Source: Berberis thunbergii (Eukaryota > Streptophyta > Magnoliopsida > Ranunculales > Berberidaceae). Taken from it: a DNA stretch of 64,000 nt. The DNA lies in NCBI GenBank assembly GCA_003290165.1, contig QNQO01000594.1:62001-126000 (forward strand). Direction: 5' to 3'. Numbering within the stretch: position 1 is the stretch's first letter; every line of letters begins with the position of its first letter. Of this stretch, positions 23,400 through 33,471 are shown in pieces. The notes under the pieces are model-generated. The model had not been told where the DNA came from. It saw only the letters and a list, made by a program, of their open reading frames with translations, and ran no database searches. Both the position numbers and the translations under genes were made by a program.

Positions 23400-24010
23400 T
23401 GTAGCTCCCACTGAGCAGGTGTAAATGGTTTGGAAGGTGAGAGCCTAGTAAGTCCCGAATTGATTATGACGGCTTGCCACTGACCACTGTTCTTCTATAA
23501 ACCATGGTCGCCGAAAACCCCCTGACCTGTAGCCTCCACTGTGCAGGTGCAGATGGTTTAGAAGGTGTGAGCCTAGTCAGTCTCGAACTAATTCCGATGA
23601 CTTGCCACATGACCATTGCTCTTCTACAGACCATCGAAAACTCCCAAATTTGTAGCTCAATACACACGGGTGTATATGATTTGGAAGGTGGGAGTCTAGT
23701 TAGTCCCGAACTAATTCTGATGGCTTACCACGGGACCACTGCTCTTTTATAGACCATGATTGTCAAATCCCCTTGACCCAAACTTGTAGTCTGCTCAGTG
23801 CGGGTGTAGATAGTTTGGAAGGTAGGAGTATAGTTAGTCCTAAACTGATGTCGACGGCTTGCCACGGGATCATTGCTCTTCAACAGACCATGATCGCCAA
23901 ATTCTCAGATCTCATATCTGTAATCCACTCTGCACGAATATAGATGGTTCGAAAGTTGTGAGCCCAGTCAGCATGGATTGATGTCAACGGCTCGCCACTC
24001 AGCCACCGCT
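23400..24010. repeat. Tandem array, about 5 units of 123-135 bp
   Basis: The phrase GGTTTGGAAGGTG.GAGCCTAGT recurs at about 23427, 23555, 23678, 23813 and 23946. Each is followed by a TTGCCAC...CACTGCTCTTC..ACAGACCATG segment. Units differ by roughly a tenth to a quarter of positions. Tat/Ogre elements are known to hold such minisatellites near the 3' LTR. Confidence 0.85.
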
Positions 24011-24638
24011 CCCGGCCCTTCAATACAGTGATCACCGAACTAAAGTCACGGCTCAAGCAGCGTCTTCACGCTCGCATAGGCTGACATTCCATTATCATCA
24101 ATGACCACTCGAGCTGACCTAAAAATTATCCCGCTGACATGCGGACGAATGCTACATGGAATGTCAGCCCGAGCTCACGAAACCTGACTCGGGACAAATG
24201 CTCTAGCTCTAAGACAACGCATGTGCTTGACTACTGCAGTTCACTCAAGTCAGCAACTGCAACCGACTGTCGGATACGCTAATTAAGTCCTCAGTGACTT
24301 GCCTCAAGGATGAGATACAACCTGGGAAGTATAGCCCATTGCTAAACCATCCGAAAACACCCACTATTGGATGTAACTGAATGATAACGACTCTGAAACC
24401 TCATGAAAGAACAAGTTAGAGTCATCTGTGACGTGAGTGGTCTAACTCTCTGCAGAAAACATACCATTTGGCTCCCTGCTGACTTAACAAACCTTTGTCA
24501 AGTGAAAACGACAATGCAGAATGGAAAACACAAGACAGTGAGATCGAACAAAATACAGGCATAAAGTGTACTCAAAATAAACTCGTTTTCATTAACAGTT
24601 GGAACAAAAAAATAAGTATTACAAATACCCAAAGTCTA
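24011..24638. other. Retroelement interior, no gene seen
   Basis: Lies between the tandem array and the 3' end of the antisense ORF. No coding family or repeat was recognised. Confidence 0.5.
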
Positions 24639-27176
24639 TTATTCTCTATGAAGGGGTACAGAAACATGAGAACTAAGCTGCTCAACGGTGGAAGGAGCAG
24701 TAGTTACGTCTGTGCGCTCCTCAATTTGGGCATCATGATCTGGAGCGCCTTCTTCTTCTGATGACGTGAAGACTACTGGTAGGTTTGCGTATGATATCTT
24801 CTTATAATACGTGAAGTCCCATTCCGGATGCTCGTCCTTCATCAGCGCCAACAACTATAATCTCCCATGTATGACCCAGCGGAATTCACACTTGTCTTGC
24901 GCCTTGATAAACTCTTCCTCACGCGCCCTTGCTTCAGTAAGCTTGAGCTCCAACAGCTCCGGCTTGCCCGTCAGCTCATCGACATGAGATTGCTCCCTTG
25001 CCAGACTACTCTTAACAATACTGAGCTCATGTTGCTCCAGTTAAAGCTGCTCTCAAGCATTCCACACTACTCGAGCATTAAATTCTACGTCGACCTCTAA
25101 CTGCTGTCTTTGGGCAGCTCAGTCGATCTCCTTCATGGCTCGCTCCTTAGCGAGAGACTGCCACTCAGAACGTGTCTTAGCCGCGGCTTCCTGCATGACC
25201 TCTAGATCAGAGCGGACCAGATCTAACTCTCGCTTGAATCTGTCCCTTGCAGACACCGCCTCTGCCAAATCAAATTCAAGGGCCTCCAGACGAACCCATT
25301 GAGTCTCAACAACAACGGCTGACTGTTTCAGCCTCCTCTCCTCAATCTGCTTCCTCAGCAACTCAATCTCAAAAAGTACGTCAGAATATAGCTTATGCAT
25401 GTTCGAGAAAACATGCTCCATGGTGTACACCCTCTCACGAGCCGCTTCAACGTCTGTCCCAGCAACAACCACCTAGCTCAAATGAGACATCCCCAACATA
25501 AGGTGCTTTGAACCTTTATCCATACGCCCTTTAGCGTGTCCTCCTCAAGTTTTGGAGCGTGGTTCATCAGCCAACTATGACGCCTGCTTATGTGCTTCTT
25601 TGAAGCATAATCCATGTCAACCTCTTGGTGCCAAGCCTGGTTGCTCATCTTTACTACGTCAGGAGCAAACAAACTTATCCAAGCATCTGAATGGAGCTAT
25701 CCCGAATGCAAAATTACGCAGGCACCGCCCTTCGTAGTAGCCACTACACCCAGGTCTTCCTCTGCAACTTTCCCTTTGTCACCAGCAGCCGACCCTTTAT
25801 TGTGAGACGTCTCAGCGAAATTTGAAGGAAGTGAGGGTAGCGATTTGTCCAACGGATCCTTTATCACCCTGATATGCGGTCTGGAATGAGATGGGGAACA
25901 ATGCAGAATACAAGAATGACGACTCACTTCGCCGCGATCACTTTCAGATGATCTTTTACTAGAACGATTAGACTCTGGGACATCAGGCGAATCTTCATCA
26001 GAAAGATCCAACGAAACGGTCCTGGAGTGGTCAACACTAGTAGAGGCCACCAGCGGCCAACATCAGTGGAGGCCGCCAGCGGCCAACATCAGCTTCTTGC
26101 TCAAAGTTTCAGCTTGCTCATTACTCAGATTCGACACACCTTCAACCCCTGCTAGTCGAAGATGGTCCTTCTCCCAGCTGGATATTTCAGCCTCCGCCCT
26201 GGTAGGCTAACTAGGTTCACGCTCCGCCCTCACCAGATCATACTGTTTGGATTCCGACTCAGTCCTAGCACGAGACTTCTTCGAACTCACAAAAAAAGCA
26301 AACATCTCAGAAAGTCCTTCCATGTTAGACGAAGCGGGAGCCTTAACTTCGACGACCTTCTTCTTTTTGGAAGGGGCTCCACCCTCGGACTTGACTTTCG
26401 ACATTCCGTAAAGAGTGGCGACCACATGCCAATTGGCCCACAAACCACTGTGACTGAAGTTAGCAGGATATATAACTTCCTCCACACTCATCTTCGGCAG
26501 GTCACGAAATGTCTTCATAGTGTTCTGCTCCTCCGGGGAAAGAGTAGTAGGGAACCTCTATGCAAAAATACAAATCCAATGATCATCAATGTACAATCAA
26601 TGCAACAAATTCGAAAGCTGAAGCTATACTTACGAAGCGGCTTAAACTCCCGCTCAAGCGGACGACCCTTGTACTTGAAATACTTCGAGTCCGAATGAGC
26701 CAATAAGCAATATTTTTGCTAGAACTTGAAGTCATCTGACAACTTCCCGAGGCAGGCCAACGACGTCATCTTACAAACAACGTGATCATTTAGCCGATGA
26801 GAAGTCAACAACTGAATCACCCGTGGAGTCACGCAGACATCGGCATCCTTCGCTCTAATCGAAATAAGAAGGATGATCTTGTACCCGTTGGGTACTAATT
26901 GGGCAGGAGGGATGCCATGGAAATTCAAGAAGCCCCAAATCTCATCAAGAACGAGAAATCTGACTCCGGTCTGAAGTATTCCGCATGAAAACAAATGAAC
27001 TCTTCTGGAGGGAACATTGACGTCTGATCATCTTGCAGAGCGTACACCGATAGATTCTCTAGGACCCTGAACATCTTTCGAATGTCACCAAGGCTCGACT
27101 TAGATAGCGACTTATCTTGAAAAAGTTCAAGGCCTCTGGCAAAGTTTCGCCATCAATATGGTCTTGGTGAGCCATA
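24639..27176 (-). pseudogene. Antisense additional ORF of the Tat-like element
   Basis: Runs opposite to gag, just inside the 3' LTR. The likely start is ATG 27176 (MAHQDHIDGETLPEALNFF). Frameshifts follow near 27120 and near 26965, after which FLNFHGIPPAQLVPNGYK and KDADVCVTPRVIQLL read on. This resembles the plant gypsy-type putative transposase domain found in extra ORFs of Tat-group elements. Further down come a basic KKKK linker (about 26350), an acidic/Ser-rich part (26050-25697), a strong coiled coil (25472-25119: RKQIEERRLKQ, ALEFDLAEAV, RFKRELDLV) and an acidic tail ending at 24639. Introns could explain some breaks, but at least one frameshift lies inside the conserved domain. Its biological role is unknown. 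Confidence 0.65.
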
Positions 27177-27439
27177 ACAAAGATGAACAAGCTTTCAATC
27201 AAAAGATGAACATAGCAGAATCTCTAAAAACACGAAAATGGAATAGTCAATCTCTGCAGAAAGAATTATCTAAATAGGGATTGGTATTCAGCCTCTTCTC
27301 CACTGAACCAATGCACACTTAATTAATGACACACGCGGCTCAAGCAAACGATTCAAACTCGATCACCGCAAGCGGCGTATCTTTTCACGAAGTGAATTAG
27401 TGGACCGACACGATGACCTACTAACTCGGGGGGAGTAGC

Positions 27440-28110
27440 TGACGATACACCAAACGATTTCTCTTCCATACTGTACACGTGTCACGATGATTTCGAGGAA
27501 TGGTAGGCCCAAGCATTAGCCCAACACTGATCTGGCCCAAGCGATTTTAAGCCCACACAACGCAGTTTGCTAGACAGACTCGAAATTATTACAGCCTGCT
27601 AAGCCCATGCGTCTCACAACTATTTTCAATATCCATAAACCCTGCTAAGGCAAATATCTCAAGGATTAGCTTTAGATAGGCAAAACAACAACACTTTGCT
27701 TCCAACCAGGAAGCAAATTCCAGAGTATCTATCACACATGGAGACTTCTATCTACGGACTACTATCAGAACATGAACTATCTCCCACATATTTAGGAGCA
27801 CAAGGCTAATAGGGAAACTCCCCTTCACAACTCGACTCTTAATTAGAGAAGGATCTCCACGACCTGAATTACGTCATCGATGGCCCGTCGAACCAAAACT
27901 CCAACACTATAAATAAGACATGAGGTTGGTAAGATAAGATACGCTACAAATTTCTTGTTTACAACATCACGCATTCCTCAGATCTCTGTTTGACTTTAGC
28001 ATCAGAGTGTCATCGACCACAATAGTGGTCTGTGGCTCACGTGCGTTTCTTATACAGGTCAGCAGTTTGCAGATTCGGGTCAAAAGAAGGAGCAAAAATT
28101 GACTGTATCA
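27440..28110 (+). repeat. 3' LTR, Tat-like copy 2
   Basis: 671 bp paired with 16851-17486, preceded directly by the polypurine tract at about 27427-27439 (CGGGGGGAGTAGC). Confidence 0.85.
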
Positions 28111-28306
28111 CCACCCAATTAGATTGTATTGATCATACATCTCTCATCTCTGAATTAACCATTTTTTGCCATCGCAGCATGCAATGAACAAAGTCAAAGT
28201 ATTGTCAACGTTTCAAGAAGACTGAAATACTTCCAAGTTGAGTTGTATGTGAACGCAAAATAGGATGTACAAAAAAAAAGAGACAAAAATAGAGTCAGCA
28301 ACCACA
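28111..28306. other. Spacer between retroelement and CACTA-type MITE
   Basis: No coding or repeat signal recognised. Confidence 0.4.
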
Positions 28307-28616
28307 CACTACACCAAATTGACATTTTTGTAACAACCCCCAAAACAGTATCACTTTTGAAGTGTAACAATTCACCTAACAATTTTACACATTTTCACAA
28401 ACAAAATGATACAATAATTGTATCACCATGAAGAGTATGGTTATAAAAGTGATATTATTCATGATGATCCAACTTATTGTATCATTTTTTTTGTGTTACT
28501 GTTTTTTATTTTTTTGGCTAAATTTAGTTTTGACTTGAAATTGTTTGGTGAATTGCAATATCTCAAAAGTGATACTGTTTTTAGAGTTGTTACAAAAATG
28601 CCAATTTGGTGTAGTG
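28307..28616. mobile_element. CACTA-type MITE behind MAG2
   Basis: 310 bp with ends CACTACACCAAATTG and its inverse, inside long imperfect inverted arms of about 70 bp (TTTTTGTAACAAC, CAGTATCACTTTTGA). The 3-bp duplication ACA lies at 28304-28306 and 28617-28619. It shares the CACTACACCAAA terminus with the large CACTA element at 47414-54266. It lies 247 bases downstream of the MAG2 stop, so it may be within the transcript's 3' end. Confidence 0.92.
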
Positions 28617-28862
28617 ACAACATGCAAGTTACAAAAGCATGATTAGTAAACATTCCAAAAATTATCACATCACTATTAAGTACAAGCTGGTCATGTGACA
28701 TCGAGGCCCTCCATGGATCCTGAGTTTTTAGCCTTGACAAATCTCTAACCTCTAGCAAGTTCAGTTCTCTGGCTGCAACACCTGAGTATTGCAACTATCG
28801 CGCATGAGTTAGCACACTACATATCATTGAAGAAATCATAAGTGTCCAATTTCTTTCTTCAA

Positions 28863-31800
28863 TCAACTCCTGCTCCTCAAAACCTTCTCAGCTTGATTAG
28901 GAGAAATGAATAGAATGCCATGAAGTCGTAATTGTTCAGTTCTCTTACCAACATTAGTTAAAACTGACAGCAAATGCCTCACATTTTCGGAATCCATTCC
29001 AAACAGCTTCAGAGAATCTCTAATACAGGGAAAGAATGCTTCGGGTCTAGCACAGTAACCCTGGAAAACAAGAAACAATGCTCGCATATCAGCTACAAAC
29101 TGACTGACCTTCTGGTTAGAGAATTTTGCACCACTCGTAATAATACTGCTAAAGATAAAACGGTCAAGTCCATCTGCAACGCTTCTCCATAAATCCAAAA
29201 AACCCTTCAAATTAAGACCTCCCTGCAGAATATGGAGCCGGTTTCTTAGAACATCCAATGCTTCAATAAGTTCAGGAGATATAGCCAAATCCTCTGCTCC
29301 TATGACTTTGCTTGTATCACAGTCTTTATGCACCAAAACACAGCTTTCCATGTTTTGAACATATTGCCAAGAAATGGAGTCGAATTGGCGCAACAGAACA
29401 GCCATTATCTCCGCAATCCAGTCAGTTTCCAGCTTCATCAAGCACTTCACTTCTTCCCAAAAGAAGGAAGAACGATCATCTAGATCGTGTTTTGTCTCCA
29501 TGGTAGCATTATCTTCGGCCATTCCCATCTCTATGAAATTTATATCTTCACTCCATTCTCGCAGAACTGATTCAAAATATCTAGCACCGTTTATGGCTCC
29601 ACATACCCGTATTAAATCTCCATCCTCCACATATTCACCCCTCAATTCTGTTTGTTTGCAGTGTTGAAGCAAAACATTGAAAAAATGCCACAAAAACTTA
29701 ACTGCAGATGATCTAATAAACTGCGACCTGGCTAAGATGCTGGGCAATGTTTGGCAACGTTGCATCATTGCTTGTGCGATCTTAACAACAGCCTCGACCA
29801 CCACAGGAGCTTTATGGTCTTCCCTTGAAGATAGCATAAATCCTCCAGGTTCTCTCTCTGAATTAACTCCCAATTGGCTATCAGTTAACCAAGCTCTTTG
29901 ATTTTGCATTTCCTCTTTTAGCTTCTTAAGGGCATCCTTGAGCTCAACTTTTGCCCAGATTCTGAGCCAATCAGGCCGATCACAGAATAAAGACAATATC
30001 GATATCCTTTTTGAGAACCCTTCGAACCCCACCGACTCTCCAACAATGTCCCCAGTACCCAAATTAACAAGTGACTGCACACGTTTATCAAAAGCAATAA
30101 TAAGATCAACCAGTTGAAGCCATGAAAAAATGACTTCTGGTTTTTCACTCTTCTCTCTATATCTTTCAGCGAGAACAGAAAATACTCTTTTTGTTAAGTG
30201 TGCTGAAAGTATTTCAGCCATTGCGGATACCCAAGCTTCTATGCCGCTGTAACCAACCAATCTTGCTTTATCAATCAGAGGCTGCAATACATCATCTACC
30301 CCTCCTACTAAATCTCTAGTAATTTTATAAACAAGAGCAAACATATATTTGGGTTCATCAGTCCATTTCAAGAAATGATGTTCTAACTTTGATGCAATAG
30401 GAGATACCAATTCATCGATCACCCAAATACGCTGATCCTTCTCGTTTCTTATAATGCCAACTTGTTGCCGTGTTTCTCTCCGCGTTTGCAGATGCTGCAA
30501 GGCACATAGAAACAAAAAACTTTGACAATATCTTTCTTTTTTGTCTCCTTGTATTGAAACCAACGGATTGGCCATCTCCGAGCCTTTTTCTGCTTTGGAT
30601 TCAGTTGTTAAAAGTGGTGGTGGCCATCCAAGAGAGACCAAGATGGCCCTGTGATCAGCAAGAGATTGCATCCGTAGTAAAGTAAAGGCTTTATCTACTC
30701 TAGTGTCAACTGATTGCAACAGATGAGACCACTTTGACTGGTGTTCTGCAATACTTGCCAGAACCTCCTCAATATCGTCCATAGCCTTCACAGCAAGAAG
30801 TAACTTCTCATGCTTCCATTTGGAATCCTGCAGTCCAACAACATCATAATGGTTAAATATAGCAGGCCTACTATGCATGTGAGTAACAATTATTCAGCCT
30901 TTAACGTTAAAAGAAGAAAACTCGGAAGTGACTCACACATAAGCTTGAGGCCTTCAAAAGATTTGCTGAAACATTTACACTGTTTTGGTTCATGACACAG
31001 AGAACTGCATCTTCAAGATCTCCTACTAGAGCTTCTAGACGTAAAGTGGTTTCTGCAAGCTGGAAAAGATAAGTGGTCTACATAATGATAACAAATACTA
31101 CAGCAAAGTTCAAAATCCCATTACTTTTAACACAGACAGTGAATGAGTGAGTGAATACAAAGTCATAAGAAGAATAAGGTATAACACGAAAAGATCCGAA
31201 AAGACTAAACTTTTTAAATTTAAGAATATTGTTTGCGACTTTGAAACAAATAAATGAATAACACCTTTCTTTGCAGAAAATTAAATAAATAAATGATTGA
31301 AACAAGATATGGAATGCAAATAACATTGCTAGCATCCGGTATATGTGCGCGTAAAAGGAAGGAGGATTCCAACTCTTTAGATATCAAAATACATAATATG
31401 CTCTAATATTTCTCCGAGTAGAGCAGCAGATTCGCCCAAGTACAATTTTAACATGCATTTTTTTCTTCCCAAAATGCCATGGAGATATGCTTTATTTTTC
31501 ACTTTTTCTGTCGTGCATCTTGAGCTCGATAGATAGGAAAAAGGCCTACAACCACGTGACGATTGAAATGTTGACCATCATACGATATATTGGTGTGTGA
31601 TATCCAGAGAAATTATTTTACTTGGTGTATCATGTTGGACTCATACGACATCCAGATACTTCATAGACACCGATGCAACAAATGCAGACTCATATTAGAT
31701 ACAGCATATGAAAACTTACTCCACATTTATCCTCAGTTTTGTTTCTGTTTTTCAATGAAAACTGATATAAAGCTTGTATTATGACAAACATGGTGTTCTG

Positions 31801-33246
31801 CCTTTCTGTTTTCGTAGGACATCAATAACAAACAGAAACCCCCCCCCCCCCCCCCCAAGGTAAAGTTTAAATTACATACTTAAAATACACCCCTAGATCA
31901 TCCCCCCAAATCCCATCGTGTTAAAGCCTAAAGTTTCATTCTCCAACACATCCAACCTCTTCATTTTCTGATGACATACAGCATCCTCCTATCCGTTTTG
32001 TAGTGCTTCCATATGGATATAGCATCCTCCTATCCTGTATCCTTGTGCCTTGTGCTTACATATAACCATGGCTAGTATCAAGTTATTTAGCAATTTACAT
32101 TTTTCCAATATCTTGTGCTCTATTTCATAAAAAATACAACCTAACAACGTTCTATATCAAGATGAGCAAGCCAAGCAAGAGTCATTTTGTATTCAACCCC
32201 CTTCAACACGTCCATCGATCCATCTTATTCTCCGCTCTCTCTCCTCCACCTCCTCTCCGCACCTCTCTCATCCTTATTCACTAATGACCTCTCATCTTTC
32301 TTCACTATGAATCAGTAACTGCTCCAATAACATTATAAAATCAAATAAAAAGTAATTGCAATTGTGGTTATTGGCGTGTGAATGGAAACCACATAAAGAA
32401 TGACATTTCTTTCGTACTACATGCAAGTGCCAACCACTGTTACGGTCCTAACATATAAAATAATGCTATGATAGCAAACATCCACCATCTCTATTCATCC
32501 CCAATGCCTGCCATAACATGTTTAATGTTCAAGGTATCAAGCTATAACTACTGTAATTGAGTATGAGTTCCTTTACGCCCAACAACATAATATAAATTCA
32601 GGCATAACTATTTAGATTTTGAAAAGAAAAAAAATTGATTTTGTAGAACAATATGGAGCTAAATTTCTACAAAAACTGAAATACCATACAGAATTTGAGA
32701 TCAAGGCAATACCTGCATAAACACGAACCAATTCGATTCGACGCATTTCCCTGGCAAGCAAGGGCAGTTCCTCCCCCAATATCTTCCTTATTTTCTCCAA
32801 ACCCACCTTCCCCATCCCATCTATTTTCCATAAAACAACACAATTTCAAAACCCAATTTCGCCAAAACCTCACAAACCCCTTAAAAAACCAAACTTTACA
32901 AAAACAATCACAAAATTCAACTCAACCAAGCAAAATTCTGGGTGTAAAGCATCGAACCTGAAGAAGATGAGCAGACCCCAAACTTCCTGAACTTTCGATT
33001 GAGTTGATGGAGAGACGATTTCACGGAACTCGAACGCGAAATCCATTCCGTGATGAGCGAAGTGAGGTTTCTGTGAAGAAAGGTGAGATTTTTATCCAAA
33101 TTTCCACAATCTTTCTTCAATTCTGTGGAGAGGGATTGTGCCCGAGAGAGGTCGAGATCTTCGTGGGTCTTGAAGTGTTGATCGAGATAGGTTAGAACGT
33201 GTGGAGAGATCCCCTCGTTTGCAGGCAACACAAGCAAAGCTTCCAT
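28863..33246 (-). CDS. MAG2: MAG2/RINT1-like ER tethering factor
   Basis: Four exons on the minus strand: 33246-32958, 32820-32713, 31052-30937 and 30827-28863. All have GT-AG borders and agreeing phases, giving about 825 residues (RINT1/MAG2 proteins are about 790-830). The N-terminal coiled-coil region (MEALLVLPANEGISPHVL, ILGEELPLLAREMRRIE, LRLEALVGDLEDAVLCVMNQ) and the long last exon (RFIFSSIITSGAKFSNQ, SVLTNVGKRTEQLRLHGILF) match the RINT-1/TIP20 family. Family members act in the Dsl1/NRZ-type tether on the ER for Golgi-to-ER transport; plant MAG2 is needed for export of storage-protein precursors. No frame defect is seen. Divergent to TFIIIA. A MAG2-like paralogue is the main alternative name. 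Confidence 0.9.
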
Positions 33247-33471
33247 TTTTACTGATTTTTCAAAATTGATTTTTGGGAAATTCGGACATTAATGGAGTGA
33301 GAGTGATAGTGAAGTACGTGGAAGCGTGCGCATCACGTGATTTCAAAGTCACATGGGAAGCATGTGCAACCCACTTGCTTATTTATATCTGGTCGTCTCA
33401 TTTGTTCGGGTCGAAACCCTTTAAAACCCGTGAAGTCAAATTGGGAACCAAAGGCGAAATTGGGGAGATAG
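33247..33471. promoter_or_regulatory. Divergent MAG2-TFIIIA promoter
   Basis: Only 225 bp separate the two start codons, so both promoters and 5' UTRs share it. Seen motifs: the palindrome ATCACGTGAT at 33332-33341 (G-box core CACGTG), a TTATTTATA TATA-like stretch at about 33379-33388 facing TFIIIA, and a telo-box AAACCCT at 33414-33420. Use by either gene is inferred. Confidence 0.6.

Larger units (their letters stand above)
16851..28110 (+). mobile_element. Tat-like LTR retrotransposon, copy 2, both LTRs present
   Basis: The LTRs at 16851-17486 and 27440-28110 start TGA.GA.ACACC and end in ATCA. A TTTGGCGTCATCCGTGGGGA primer-binding context follows the 5' LTR, and a CGGGGGGAGTAGC polypurine tract precedes the 3' LTR. 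CCACT (16846-16850) and CCACC (28111-28115) may be the 5-bp duplication with one change. Coding content is gag and protease remnants on the plus strand and a broken ORF on the minus strand. No RT, RNase H or integrase is recognisable, so it is a non-autonomous (LARD-like) member. A tandem array (23400-24010) and an antisense extra ORF before the 3' LTR are features known from the Tat lineage. A solo LTR is nested at 21419-23256. Confidence 0.8.

Noticed and set aside
26162..26698. 178-codon plus-strand open frame
   Set aside because: Opposite strand of the antisense retroelement ORF; no recognisable motif in this direction.
31839..31857. Poly-C run as a regulatory element
   Set aside because: A homopolymer in MAG2 intron 2 whose length is probably unreliable; nothing supports function.
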